From Psettodes erumei (Eukaryota; Chordata; Actinopteri; Pleuronectiformes; Psettodidae), in assembly GCA_016785225.1 (NCBI GenBank), contig JAFBJZ010000861.1, positions 2,669,001 through 2,733,000 on the forward strand: 64,000 nucleotides of DNA, given 5' to 3'. Of this stretch, positions 12,801 to 27,800 are shown in pieces. The position numbers and the translations under genes are program-made. A model generated the notes under the pieces. It had not been told where the DNA came from. It saw only the letters and a list, made by a program, of their open reading frames with translations, and did not search any database. Within the stretch, counting starts at the first letter, position 1; every line of letters begins with the position of its first letter.

Positions 12801-15800
12801 ATAAAACTAGAGTTGAACACCAAAAACCATCTTGGCCTCTATGCTCTGCTGGCAAAATAACAAACTACAGGCTTACAAATTGTATTGAATCGGGTTTAAT
12901 TGAATTTATATTTGAAGTAAGGAGGGCAAGGGATAAAAAGAAAGGAAGAGAGACAGAAGAAAGTAACTTGTGGACACAAAGTTGTTTGCACTGCTTCAAG
13001 TTTATGAGTTATTTAAAAAGGTGGAGATATTTTGATAAACCACTTTTCTGTCTCCCTGGGACATTTGATTGTAGCTACTGTTAGCATGTAGAGTTAGGGA
13101 TATAAACAGCATGCCAAAGTCACTGAACGTACACTGAAACAAATGAGTTCTTTTTGAAAAATCTTTGAAACTACGTCCCTAAATGCTTTGAATTGGCTAA
13201 TTTATAATATTTTCTTCTTGCACATCCTTAATTAGAAGTGAATGGGGATGTAATTATATTTTAAATTATATAGCTGAAAGCCAAAGATGTATAACACAAT
13301 TCAAAAGGGCTACATGAAAAATTTGTCAGCATTTTGGACCCGTCAGACTCTGTATTACATCATTGCCCCAGTCTCTTGCATTTGATTTCAAGGACTGGAA
13401 TGTGTACAGAAAATAAAAGTGAAATTGAAAAAAGCAACCCAGAAAAATATAAAGGTGCAAATGTAACCTTGAGAATATGTGAAGGTATAGTGTAAAACAA
13501 ACAACAACTATTTTTGTAATGGACCGCTGAGCACAAGTTCCCTATGTCCGTCTTATGCAAATGGATTGACAAAAGGGTACAGCAGTCATTAGGTTTCATG
13601 TAAGTCTAACAGAGGTTATATCTATGATAAGATCACAGGATGAATATCTTTTTTGATCTTTTTCAGGTATGTGTCAAAATAAAATGTTGGAGTATTTGTT
13701 GTTTAACTTTGTGCTTGTCCTCTATTGTTTACCCAGGTGCATTGGACCAAGACTGCAAGACTGTATTGGCTGGATGGACAGGTACAAAATTCTCCATTCA
13801 GTCCCCCCCCCCCACACACACACACACACAAGAATCACAGTAAGCAAAGTCTCTGATTAATGGCTACCTCTGAGGCCCAAAATCCCTGTGAGTGTCCTTA
13901 AAGCCTCTCTGTGCATGAACACAGTGTGTGTTTGTGTGTGAATGTGCGTGTATGCACGCACACAAGCAATTTGCCTGGGTCTTGATAAATTGATAGCGCT
14001 TTAGCTTTTGTTCTGAGGCTGTGGGGGAGAAAAGGGAACAAAATGCCGCTAACAGTTTACACCAAATGGATTCAAGGTTTCATAAGAGAAACAGCTCGGC
14101 ATCAGGTGGCCCTGAGAATTGTGGGTGGTGTTTGGGGGATGATTAAAAAAAAGAGAAAAAAGCTGATAAGCAGAGTGAGCAGTCAACACTGCAGAACATA
14201 CTGGGGGGTCTGGAGAGCCACAACACTGAGCCAACAAAACAACACAGCTATGCAGAAAAAGGCCAGGAGAGTGCACTGCTAAAAGACAATGTGTGACTTT
14301 TAACTAAGCCCATGAGGCTGTAAATGGGGAAACACTAAGACTATCTTGCAACATAACAGAAGGCCACATTGGCTGTTTTGGAAAAAGAAGGCATACACTT
14401 AGATGCATAGACAAACACTTACAAAGCACTTACTGATCAATATTGCTCTAATAATAGTATTCTGAATCTGTTAATGAGACCAACAGATGCTGAAGGAGGT
14501 AACTGTGATTCTAAGAACTGCTTAAAATCAACATTTTTTCCTCCTGAAACAGTCTTTGGGACACTGCCAACAGGATGAAAGGGAGCTGCAGCAGATGGGA
14601 AAGTGTAGTTATCAGATGACCTCATCAGGTCTTATGAGATCCCTGATAGCTGTGGCTAGGATACAGCAGTAGATGCCCAACTAACCACTAGGCTTAGCTG
14701 CCTGCTCATGGGTGTCACACATCTTAAAAATCACCTTAGCTATTGGATGTATTGACTTCTGAGCACAAACGAAAGGCTTATCAGAAACACATTATTACAC
14801 TAAGCCTTCAAAGGCCATCGCTCCACCTGGCATTAACCGGCACCTTGTGTAGGGAGTGTATGTGTAGCTGATTAAGCTGGATTAATCGCTTACTGTCACT
14901 GATTCATTTCATATTTCGTCAGATAAAACTGACAAGTTAATACTTCATCTAGCATATCCCCATTTGGTGATATTTTTGCATTTATTTCAAAATCATTAGA
15001 GCTGCTTATTGTCTCTGCAATTCCTGGTTGGGTCTGTCATTAATGTATTATCATTATTATTATTATTATTAGCTTTTTTATTCTGATGTTGATGGAGAAA
15101 CATTGTATTTATTTTGATGAAGTGCATTGCTGGCCAATCGGCTTGCTGGGTGATCTTTTAGAACTTAGAAGCCTAAAAGATTTAGAATCTTTTAGAAGCC
15201 TTTAGTGCATTATAGTTAAGTTTCATGTGATTGCTCAGGGGACCTGTTAATATCAGCTGTAAAGACCATGTAAGTCTATAGTGGAGCTGGATGCTGAAAT
15301 TACATTTGGCCATGCATCAAATCCTCTGTGGCCTACTATATATGTGTGTGCTGCTAACTGCAGTATATGTCTCTAAACATTGTCTGGTGGACAATCCAAG
15401 TAATGGTGACACAATAACTTGATTGCCTGAAACAAATCTTAAGATACCTTATATCCATAAATATATGCAATATATCTGCAAGGTAATACTGGCCCATATA
15501 TTCATCTAGTGGATTTATTGATCTCACCAGCTCCTACCATTCCATATTAAAAGTCCCCAAACTAGTGATTTTCTCCTTGTGCAGCCAAGGCGAGAGATGT
15601 GGGGGAGATGCAGAGTTCTTCACTTCCCATGAAGCTGGCTGATGATGATAAGACTTTATGGGCTGTATCCTAGCAGTCTGTATACTGCAGTCCTGAATAA
15701 CAGCCTTTTTCACTGATTTAGGGCAGAGCCTGAGTGTGCGTTGACCAAATTAAGTCCCTTCATTACGGGAAAAAACGGGGGTGGGGGGGGGTGGGGGGTG

Positions 15801-18800
15801 TAACTCTTTCTGCTCATGTCTGCACAGGCTCTGTGGAAGGTTTGTGGAGCATATCAGGAAAATTACTGAGAGGCTTGATTTCAAATGACAGTGTCAGTGT
15901 GGTGCTGAGAATTCACTTTGATGGTTATTTCCATGTTTTTGATCTCAGCCTTGGTTTTAATGAGAGGGCATGGAAGGATTTTGTTACTCGGTGCAAGACC
16001 AGACAAAAACTGAAGGTGAAGAGGTTTATTTAAAGATCACCCACATATACAGTGGAGATGTTTTCTGTTTATTTGGTTGCCACTGTTTTTTGTGCGTGTG
16101 CACATGGTAGTGTAAAGAGAATACCGACTTCTATCATTCTGTCCTCATCCTCCCTTCTGTCATCATCTGTCTTCCCTGTGATAATTTGTCATGCTTGCTC
16201 TACGTCTGTATCCTCTTCTGTCTTTATCTTGACTCATCTCCCTCCTCCTTTGCCCCCAACCCCCCACACACACTTTCTTGTCTTCAGAACTCCTCTGATC
16301 GCAGCAGGGGTGATCGGCGGCCTCTTCATGGTGGTGATCATGGTGCTGAGCGTAGCAGTGTCTTTGCGCCGGAAGAACATAAAGAAGAAGAGAGCCCTTC
16401 GTCGCTTCCTGGAAACAGAGGTGAGTAGAGCAATAGATGAAAAACAGATTGAATAAAGGGAGATATTGCTGCCTATAGCAGGGAAAGATAATGTTGGCAG
16501 AAGACTAAGACCAAGGACATAGGAGAGCTTACTTTGGTCTAATTGAGTTCAAATTTAAACAGCACTGCTAAGAATTCTTCCTGCAATCCACAAAGTATAG
16601 CTTACCTAAACTGAGTGGAACTGAAGGTGGAAAAAAAAGGTTTGTTGTGTAGCAATGCGAGTGTGCAATGTGTGTGTGTGCCCGTGTGAGCACATACAAG
16701 AGACACATACTGTACTGAATAACAAAAGTGAGACTAAACGAGAGTGAAAAGAAATGAGACTTCATGTTTCCAGATGGTGACTGCGGAGGTGGAGGCAGTG
16801 TCAGAAACTCAGAGGCTCAGGTGTTGACTTTGCCATGGTATATTGGAAAGGACATTTCTGTTGGGAAGAGGTAAGGTGACATGCCATTAAGAGAGAAGAA
16901 AGCACTCTTCCTTTGTGTTAAAACAAGAAGAGTACATCATCTAATGCACTTGTGTGCCCCGAGTGCAAGTAAGGTCTTGTTTTCCTGCTTTCTGTCTATT
17001 CATAGCACATAAGTATGAGGGAAGTGTATTTGTTGATGGTTCCTATAATGAAGAAATAGCACTGATATGGCTCATTATTACACCCTCATTCCTCTCACAT
17101 ATACTGCTGCTGCTAGTTTCCTACACAGTATCAGACACTGAAGTTACAGAAGCATTCTTGTACCACATTATATAGCTACTAAAGGATGCAAACCTGATTG
17201 AGGAAAAAGCCTTGTGTCATTCATAGTGCCATAACATAATATTCTACAGTGTGTGTGTGTATCTAATTGCCAAAACTGGTCCATATTAATTCAACGGCAA
17301 GTATATCATAAATTTAAATATAAGAAGATACTTTTTTCACAGAGAGAGAAGTTGAATATTGTTACAATTTCCTTGTCTGGCAATGTACCATATGCTATGT
17401 TTTAAAAGTGCCTTTTGAATCATGTAAACAAATAAAACCTGTGTTTACATTCAGTGTTACCCCCAAATGCACTGTGTCTATCCATCAGTTCTAATAAGTG
17501 TGATGAATGCATTTGCTTCCTCATTAAACAACGGCAAAGCCAAACTATTGAAAACTAATTTGAATCCAGCATTGTTTACATCCATGTTTACTACCATTCG
17601 TCTTCTCCCCTGCTTTTGTTGACACAGTGCAGCATATGTTATTGTGCTACTTCCACCTTTAAGTCATTGGAATAGTGTGAAAACACTGGCAGCAGTGGGT
17701 ATGGCGCTACTCTGGTGTGCATGGGTGCATGTGCACTTTTGGGCCTGTGCATGGATAAACAATAAAGGGGCCCACTCAAAGGAAAATCATCTCCATTTTA
17801 CAAAATCTGTCTCAAATGCAGCATCGGTCAAATAGCAAACAAATAGTTTGTGTGGTGACATGTTTTGGTTTAGTTTCAGCACTGCGCCATAGAGTGTGAA
17901 GGTGGACAGCTCCAGTGTGCTGCACTGTGGCTGTTACACAGCTGTAACATCTCCAGCACCACTAATGCTGGACAGTTCCCGCACAGTGAAATAGCTACAC
18001 TATATTGAAGTGTGTACGTGGAAGGATCATTTGTAAAGCAACTGTATTTTCTTGTGTGTAATTCTTTATGTAGTGTGTGGCCTCCGCCCGCCTTGTTTCC
18101 AGCCCACATAATCTGATTTGTTATTCCATTTAAATGAAGAATGACTATTGTTTTTAATCAAATGGTAACCCTGAGCCAGAGGGACAGAAGCTGCCGACCA
18201 CAGCCAGGCTCTCTCTCTCTGCCCTCACTCCCTACACCCTCTAATTTTCTAGTCTTTCCCGAATTCTCCTTATATTGCTCCCTCTCTAATGCGCTTTTGC
18301 ATCCTCTGCCTAATTCAGCAGCTCACTTCTCTGTCGTTGTCTTGTTGTTGTTGTTGTTGTTTCTGCCACAGCTCGTCTCCCACTCCACATGTTCCTGCCT
18401 TCCTCTCCAAATATAATCTGTCTCTCTCACTTGCTATTTCATCTGTTCGTTCCTCCACTTGAGCAGTAATGAGACAACAAACGTGTCAACTCTTTCAGGC
18501 TCTGCAATTATCCACTTCCTCCAACCCTCTCTTGCTCTCTCTCTCTCTCTCTCTCAAACACACACACACAAACACGCACACGCCTTTCGTCCACCTATCT
18601 CCATTGCTCTCTTCTCACATATTAAATCTCTCACTCATGATATTAAAACAGTAACAGCACTCCAGAGTTTGGATTTGTCTTGTTAGAAAAATGTCATTGA
18701 AGAAACACTTCTTTTTAGTCATAGCTTTAAGTAACTCCCTGGTAATTGTTGTTGCCTTATTATTAAAGCTGAGTTTCACAGCATGAGTTCCTGGAAATGA

Positions 18801-21800
18801 GGTCATGGTTTATTAGAAACAGTCTTTTTTCCCATTGATTCAAGGAAGAGCCTTGTATATAGACTGTTTTAGAAACAGTGTGTGCCAAAGGTATTTTTAT
18901 TTCTTTATTAATGTATGTTAGGAGGCACTTTCTCCTGGGTTTGGTAATTTTACTTGGACATGTATGTGCACGTCCTCGTATTTTCTTATGATACATTATG
19001 GTTTGTTGACAGAATTGATGCCATGCCTGTGTATACAAAATATGTACTGTTTGAAAAAAGAATATATCTCATTGTTGGGAGTTTATGCTATAGGGATTGG
19101 GTTACAATACCCTCCAATTAAATGACTTTTGTTTTACTGGATGTGTTTTTTAGCTTGTGGAACCCTTAACTCCAAGTGGAACAGCTCCCAACCAAGCCCA
19201 ACTTCGCATCCTGAAAGAAACAGAACTCAAAAGGGTCAAGATCCTCGGCTCTGGTGCCTTTGGGACTGTTTACAAGGTAAAACATACACAGACCTAAATA
19301 ATATTAAATATTTGCATGGGTTTCAGTTGATATTCGGCCAAATAAACTAATGTACTACTTGAGGTCAGGATGTGACATCTGGACAAAAACAGTAGGAAAA
19401 GAGAGACAGACTGCAAGACAATTAATGACAGGAAATGAGATGGAAGGCTGGTGGCGGGGATGAAAAGAATAAGTAATAGCAGATACTGAAACCCCTGGGG
19501 TTACACTGAAATAAGAGGTAGCTAAGGTCACTACCAGCATGATGATAGTTTGGGGTGGAGTAGAGAAGGACAGGGCTAAAATTATCAAGAGCAGACTCTC
19601 TCTCAGTGAAATCATCATTGGTCATTTCGCAGCTCCATCAGTTCACATTATAGCATATTTACGGGTCAGAAGTATGGCAGCATGAGCACAGATGTCCATC
19701 TTCAAAGCAATATCTTAGATGTTACTCTGGGGAATTTCCAAGAAATTCTCGGCATGTGGAGAAAAATTGTCCTTTCACAGTCTCATGGGTGAGCCCTTGA
19801 ATCCATATTCTTGTTGGTGGTCATAAGGTGTCCGGTATATAAATCTACTCCACTGGATTCCTCCCAGAGTTGAGAAATAGTGGTGTGATGCTCATATTCT
19901 CCCAAGTGTTCAGCTGAGAAACCTTGCTTCAGCAGCTTCACTGCATGATCTTTATTATCTATATTATTTCAGGGTCATGGCTAATGCTGTTTTGCATTCA
20001 GATTAACTTGTAAATGGAGTGTTCGCTGTGCAGCTTAGCTCTCTTATCTCCAAAATACTAAAATATCACTTTCATGTGGCACGAGGTGCCACATTTACAG
20101 GTACTGTAGAGTTTTTGACTGCTAGTGGTTCCACGTTTTGATGAGCAGGTGCCTGTGTTTTTTGTATTTCCTGTCTTACTAGCACACAAGAGGACGCACA
20201 CATAGACACGCAATCACACATGAAGCATGTCCAATGCAAGCCACACAAGATAAAGAAGATGAGGTCAAGCAAAATGCAGAAGAGAGTCATTTAACAAAAA
20301 TTATACCTACTGTTTATTTGCCTCAAAAATGGTCCTGAAATGTCTCTTGGTTTCACACAACTCCAGAGCTGTTGGCAACTTCACAGCATATCTTTAACTG
20401 GTAATCGGTCCATTTTTACCCTCATTTGTGAGACGCCAGGGCTCTTCCACCCGCAGCTTTTGCTCATTTCTCACCTGGCTGAGTTGAATGACTGTTTTTG
20501 ATGCCAAATAGAACAATATGCTGATATTGGGAGGTGTTCATCTGCAAGTCACTGTCCTCCAACACAGTCTGGTTAACACCAGACGGCATTTTTGCTTGTG
20601 TACACAGTTTAATACTGATATGAACTGGAAAAAGGGGAATTGAATGTTAAAGAGTGAGGAGTTAACAAACCTAATATATTGTTATCAGCAATGAAATAAG
20701 TGTACAATATGACACGCTTTGAGTCTAATTAATTTGAGAATAAAGTGGATTTGTTGTGCTAAATAATGATTATGATCACAAGTGCAGGTAGAAAGACAGT
20801 CTATCACAAAGATGTATGACAAGGAAATTCCACCTTTGAGAGGTCTTGTGTTGTTTGATTGTCCTGTGAGGGCTGAACAAAGGTGGAGTAATTGTGACAC
20901 ATTTTGAAAAAGTTGAGAAGCACTTGTTTTCTCTCCTCTTTAAAATGCATTGACCACTTTGGCAGCTGCTAAATGACTTTAATCCCACCTGAAATTAGAT
21001 ACTTCAAAATGATGGAAAAGTTTTACCCAAGTCTTAATGTGTTTCAGATCTACAACACCTTGCTTTCAATAAAATGTTGGTGAGTGGGAGTGTTGTGACT
21101 TTGTATTCCTCCTCAATACTCACCAGTTGTTTGTTTGTGTTTGTGTTTCTTTAGGGTATTTGGGTTCCAGAGGGTGAGACTGTGAAGATTCCAGTAGCCA
21201 TTAAAATCCTCAATGAGGCCACTGGACCCAAGGCTAACGTGGAATTCATGGACGTGAGTATCTTGAAAATCTAAGACAAGAAAAAAAATCAATTCCAGTT
21301 TTTATTAATTTTCTTTTGGCTGTTTTATAAAAGTTAGCTAGTTTTCAATTTTTACATTTTGTGTTACACCAGGTCAGTCCAGTACACATTATTTTGATAT
21401 TTTGTGCTGGACTAGTCCAAATATTCAGATACAACATTGTGCCATGTTGGGACTGGATTAAACTGTCACCAGCACAGTGAAATCACTCCTCTGTGATTTT
21501 AAAAGAATGCGCAACTTACACATCAGCTCTGTTGGTGAAATGAAGCATTAAGAACAGAGCTTACACCCCATGGACTCCAGAATAGAAATCATCAAGGGCC
21601 CCTAGGACCCCTACATACACCGACATACACACACACTGTGCCACAGGCTCCCACCACAGTGCGCGAGGCCCCATTTATAAAACATTCACATCGTGGCTCA
21701 TTTCAAAAGAAAAAGTGAAAAAATTCAGTTATTACCCTACGATGATGCAATGCAGATGAAATAACCTGCTTCAATACACGTACACATGCAGACACAGACA

Positions 21801-24800
21801 CGCATGGAAAGCGACCCAATTGCATTCATGTTTTGCACTTAGTTTGACAGTCTAAGAGGAAGAGTTTTGGTTGCATTTCTATTTTTATCAGGACGCATGT
21901 GATTTCTTATGTACATAAATGTTTTTTGTTCTATGTGATTTTGGGACCCGATGTTGGGGCCTGACTGGCAATAAGATGTAATACAGTTGTGAGGAAAAGA
22001 GGAAAATTCACCAATTGAAGGTTTACCTTGGTGGAGAGGAGAAGACATCTCCATGTAAACCCATTTTTTTATTTTAGAAGCAACTGTAACTGACTTTTAA
22101 ATAAAATGCATGAACACTCAGCTAGTCCAAAAGGAAACAGCAGTAAGAGACAGGGACTGTGATTGGCTGAGTAAGAGAACAGATAGATTAAAAGTAAAAC
22201 CAACTAGGTATAAATACAGAGCTAATTTGTTGATATTTGCTTGGTTCATTTTGTTGAGTTCCACTGACGGCTGAGTAAATGGGGGCTCAGCTCCTGCACC
22301 AGGGAACATCACTGGTAGTTACAGAGTGGAAATGATAGTGCCATTCATTTACTTTGCCCCACTGTATTTTCCCAGCTAGTGTGGGAATTCAGACTGGTTA
22401 CCTTCAGGCCACACTCACATGCCAGTGACTGTTTGAAGAATGTCACTGAGGATTGATTGTCTTTCCGTTTCTGTGTGTGTGTGTGTGTGTGTGTATGTGT
22501 GTTTTTCCCACTCTTTACCTGTGGTGCACCCAGAAGAGAACAAGTCTCCTTTTAAAAAGCAATGAAAATGAAATGCCAATGCAGTCTCCCTTTGCCATTG
22601 CCTTGTGAGAAGACAGGGTGTCGATACCCTGCAAGATTGTCATGCATGCACAGTACATGTATGCACGTTTCTGTGTGTATGCAATCATAATAGCGGCTTC
22701 TGGCAGATGAGGCAGGCTATGTATGTTACTCTTTTTGAAATCCAAACTCCTGCTGAAGGTTTGTTTTCACTGAAGCGGGATAAGCCCTTGTGGTTTGGCC
22801 TTGGAAATTGCATTCAGTGATGCTGTTTCCCTCGTGTATGATGAAGACAATTTTTTTTATTCTTTTGCTCAGTTATTATTCACTGTGAGTATCAAACACA
22901 GTACAACCAACCAAAAACTAAAGTCTAACAATACAAATCATGCATTCAACACATTTACAAATTATTATTATAAACCTATTTATATTCAAAGTGCTTCACC
23001 AAAAAAAAGATCATCAATTTAACTACAATATTCTCCAGTTCCTTCAGTAAACGATTCATCCCCTACACATTTTGTGTCATTTACGTAGACAAATTTGAAA
23101 GTTGTTTTTAATAATCTCAAATCAAGTCAGTGGTAATTATTTTGTTTTGAATATAGATTGGTCTGAAGTAAACAACGGTATACCTTCTTAATACATTTAA
23201 TGTGATTAATGTGAAAAATTAAATACATCTTTCGCAGTTTATTTTTTTAAAAACAAATTACACATTTTTCAATTCTGCAATTTACATTTATTTCTGTAAA
23301 TCTGAAGACTTCTAAACACTTCCACTTTGTTACAGGGGAAATCACTGAGGGGTTTTTATAATGTGAGAGCAGATCTTTTCAGCCAAGTTTCCACACTAGG
23401 CTATGTGAATAGATTCTTAATCAACATGCACACATGTACACACACACACACACAGTCTTCTCTCTTTCCTACAGTATGTATTGCATAGTGTCATATATCA
23501 GCACACCAACAGCAGACACATTCCCCTTACTTAATGCACTTACTGTATAATCTTGACATATAATTCAACACTACATTCGTTTTTCAATTAGTATACCGAT
23601 AAGGATTCATACAAATCAACTCAACCGAGATTAATTTAATCTTAACTACACCTAAAAAGCTGAGTGCTATGTAGAGTAGTCGAGAGTTAAGACACCTCAG
23701 AATAGCACATCACAGTGACAGATGAACACTGGTTTCATCCACCTTCATTTGAAAGGGATCCTGCCCGTGCAGTCAGACAGCAGTCTGTGGCCTGATTTAC
23801 CAGCATCCGTACTGTATCTACTGTCCTCACCAGATGAGCAGGGATCCCATTATGCAAAGTTTAGACTGGTTGTATCTCTCTGTCAGTGTTCAGTGGAGCG
23901 CTATGCACTGTATTTCTGTCTCTCCCCACAAACCGACACATCTACCTCTTTCTATGTTATGTACTTTTGGTGCACAGCTATCCATCTCATGATAAATTGT
24001 CACATTAACCCATTATCCTTGCAGTAACAATGCTTTGTGTGTGTGTGTGTGTATTCACATGTTGGGTAGTTGCCTAGTTGCACAAAATAAATGTAGGTTT
24101 ATTTCTATCTTTGGAAGCATATCTTTAGCATTTGAATAATAAATTGTGTATTTTGGAGTTCATAATGCTGCCATCTTATATACAATATTGCAAATATTTG
24201 CTCGACTTGTAGAGGTCCCCCTATGTATAGCCAAGGTGTTGACATTACAAGCGAGTTCAAAGCTTTATAAATAATGTACATATATGTTCTACTCAGAAGC
24301 ATGTATATTGCAGACTACAGTACATTAATATACTGGAAAGGAATATAGTATAAACAGTATATATTGTAATAAAGGACATAGACACGTAATTTCCAACAAT
24401 CTCACCTTGATGTATTTGAGACATGTTTAGTTTACTACAGAGAATACTGACAGCCATATGCAGCAGTGAGTTACTTTGATGTTGAGGTTTTGAGTTGAAA
24501 AAAAACCCTACTGTTTCTGACTTAGTGGAACCTTGCCTCTTGCTTCAAGAGAAACTTCAGCCTTAAACAGAATAACGGGTCCTATGATCTTCGACAATTC
24601 AGTCTCCACTTGTAAACATGATGGACACTCTAAGCACTGTGTTCAGTCTTTGAACCTTTTCTCTGGCATTTGTCCTTTCACGCTACATTGAAAAGCTACC
24701 TGCTTGGGTACAATAAAAGAAGTTATGAGTATACTACTTAACTGCACACAGTGTACTGACAAAGTCGTCAAAAAGAACTTCAGTGTGTTGTGAGTTTTCT

Positions 24801-27800
24801 ATGCAGAGAGCTTTGGTTTTGATCAGGTAAGCCAAGTGACAGTGATTTTAAGATAATGTATTTAAATTTTACAATTTCGTCTTGTCTTTTTTTTGTTTGA
24901 TACTTGGAAAGATCAAGTCTCTTTTAATCTAGATATGCAATAACAAGATATTAAAGGACCATGTACATTTCAACGCAAATTATGATTGCAATTCTCTCTG
25001 CAAGCACAAGAAAATAAGTCTCACTGCAGTGCTTCATAGCATTAGAGGAAAATTTCAAGCTCAGTTCTACATTAACACTCAAGATGATAAAAAGTAGCAA
25101 CGATGTATGTGATGTTTGTGTTTTGCTAAAAGACAGTTGGTTGATGCCTGAGGTAAACAACATTGTTGAATCTGTTTACATACTACTGCAAATGTCACCC
25201 CCCCCCCCCCCCACCCCCCCAAACCTTGTCCCCCACATGCCTGAGTGTGTATCCGTCTCATTCAGGAGGCCCTGATCATGGCCAGCATGGAGCACCCCCA
25301 CCTGGTCCGCCTGCTGGGTGTCTGTCTGAGTCCCACCATCCAGCTGGTCACACAACTGATGCCTCATGGGTGCCTGCTCGACTATGTCCATGAGCACAAG
25401 GACAACATTGGGTCCCAGCTGCTGCTCAACTGGTGTGTCCAGATTGCCAAGGTGAGGATGGAAAATGTTGTTTCATTGCTTGTTTCGCAGGCTGTATGCT
25501 TGATGTGGTTGATTTATTCATTTGCTAATTGACTTGTCGCTCTGTTTGTCAATCAGTGCGTTGCTTGGTTGTCTGTTTGGAAGACTGGCAGGTTGACACA
25601 TTAGTAAAGGTTTGGTTTTAGCAGTGGTAGATCCTTTTGTTACCAAACAGCTATCTATGCATCAATGATATATCATGATTTGGTAGGAAACTGCTGGACT
25701 CCATGTGTCCTTTTTGTATTGATCCACCTATTGCAATTGCCATGTCCTTATAATGCATCCTTTATTCCCTTTTTTTTTCTCCCATCGGTTTCACTCTTTC
25801 CTTGGTTGGTGATTCCATACTACATTTATTTTGCTGTTCTGCAGAGTACTTTAACAGTTTAAAAGTACTTTAAATGTATATTGTTTTGTGTTTTCAGTGA
25901 GTACTACACATCCTTTCTTATTAGAAATCTTGTTGTATGGATACCTGTGTTTGCACAGGATTACATAAACACAACTACCAAACAACTTCTTTCTATAACA
26001 TTTCTCTGCCAGTAGATGCCAAGTGAATTGTTTCTGGACTGAAAAAAAGATGTCTTTAGTAGATGGCTGATAGCCAGAGACAAAGACTGGAGGTTTTGTA
26101 AAGTGTCTGTGAGTGTGTGCAGGTGTGTGTGGAGGATTCAACAGCAGACAGTGGTGCCTCTTGCCAAACTCTGGAGAACTGAAGTAAATAATTCAGAACC
26201 TGTGTGTGGAGGGAACTCAGTGTTACAGGATCACGGATGTGGGAGTGCATTTTAATTAGTTTTGATCCAGTTGTCAATATTAATAGGTGACTGATACAAC
26301 TGGTAATGGTTTCTCTTTCTCTGTCTCAGTCTGTCAATATATCTGTACGTGTGCATAAAAAAAGGACACACAATTCTCCACATTCTCCAACAAACCTAAG
26401 AACGCCTTTTAGAAGCCTCACAAACAAGTTTTTATTGCATAGCTTGTAGGATATATGTATACCCTGATATATCACGTAAGTCTGAGTCCAAACATGTTGC
26501 ATTTGATAGATGGCTGATAAAAGACACAGAGTGTGGGTAATGGGTTGAAAAGCCAAGAAAAGCAGCATGATAATGACTCGCTGCAGTCCCAGACTTAATA
26601 TCTATCACAAATATTTGTGTTGCCATTTTTGGCCAAAATCAGAGGCAGGCAGTAGTCCAGGACTTCCTTGAGAAAATATTAAACCATCTCTTAAACTTTG
26701 GGACACAGTTACGATCTTGCCATATATTTTTTTTCATATATACCAAAGGCGAGCACATTAATTCTTGTCATGCTGACAAACTTCCCATGCTGGCTAACAT
26801 AAATAATGACATATTATGGAATTAATCACACAAATTACTTTGGGTGAAAAGGATGGAGATCGGTTATATGCACATGAATAAACAGTGTATATGCCTGCTG
26901 TGAACAGTTGTCAACATGGAGAGATATATAATTTATAAAGGGTAGATATGATGATATATTATTCACCACTGTTACTGTGTGTCTCAAGTATGTATTGTTT
27001 AGGGTTCCCAATAATTGGCTACAGGGCATGTGGACACAAATAGCCTTTAGGAGCTGTGATCAGTGAGGTGAATTTTTGCTCACACAAACACAAAGTGTCC
27101 CACGCAATGCACTTATCTGAATACTGCCATCCAGGTGAATTGGGACGCTTAGCCAAACACAATCAACATTCCCACATGTGGTGACCATAATGACTTATTC
27201 CTCAGTCCTGACATGTCTTTCCTGTGAATGATTGCATTATCATCTATCATGGATGTTCTGTATACATCCGTTCGTGCAGGGTCTTGCAGGGCTGTCAAGA
27301 CTCTTTGCAAGTGACCGGGCTCCACTCTCTGAGGCAACATCTCTGTGGCCTTCCCTCTCTGTTATGGCTGCCATCACAGCCATATATTATTAATGTACAG
27401 ATCTGCACTGAGAGTCATACTAATGAGGAGATTCATCAGAGCTACTATGCATGCAGGTCTGTGGTGTCACAGAGTGTTTTTTTTCTTATCCTGTTTTATC
27501 TTTCCATACCCCCTTACTATAACCTACTCTGTCACTTTTTCCTCATTATGTCTGCTTGCTTTTTAAATCTCCCACTTGCTCACTGACTCTTTGGTCCTCT
27601 CCTTCATGTACATACAGTAATGTTGCATATTTTGATTTGGAACTGCTACTGCAATACTCCAAATGTTATATCAAATACAATATCATTATATGGTGGTAAG
27701 AAAGGAAAGGGGCAATGCACTGATTTGTTAATGTAGACAACTTCAGACTCAAGGAGACATGATATACTGTTTTGTGTTTATTCAATGAAATATTTCCATA

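Larger units (their letters stand above)
13782..16287 (+). other. erbb4 intron (juxtamembrane exon to TM exon)
   Basis: Donor gtacaa; acceptor tcttcag. In mammals the JM-a exon lies at the equivalent position. I read all frames for a DC-containing stalk exon between splice signals and did not find one. The intron has a poly-C/CA tract next to its start, a TTA repeat at about 15050-15070 and a G-rich tract at 15777-15799. Confidence 0.85.
21254..25265 (+). other. erbb4 intron (exon 19-20)
   Basis: Donor gtgagt; acceptor cattcag. It contains a GT tract at 22472-22500, a CA tract near 23437-23453, a GT tract near 24037-24052 and a poly-C tract shortly before the acceptor. No gene is supported. 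Confidence 0.9.

Noticed and set aside
16052..16456. A 134-codon frame starting before the TM exon, with a signal-like start
   Set aside because: The part before 16288 is intron and pyrimidine tract. Only 16288-16420 is coding, established by phase with neighbouring exons.
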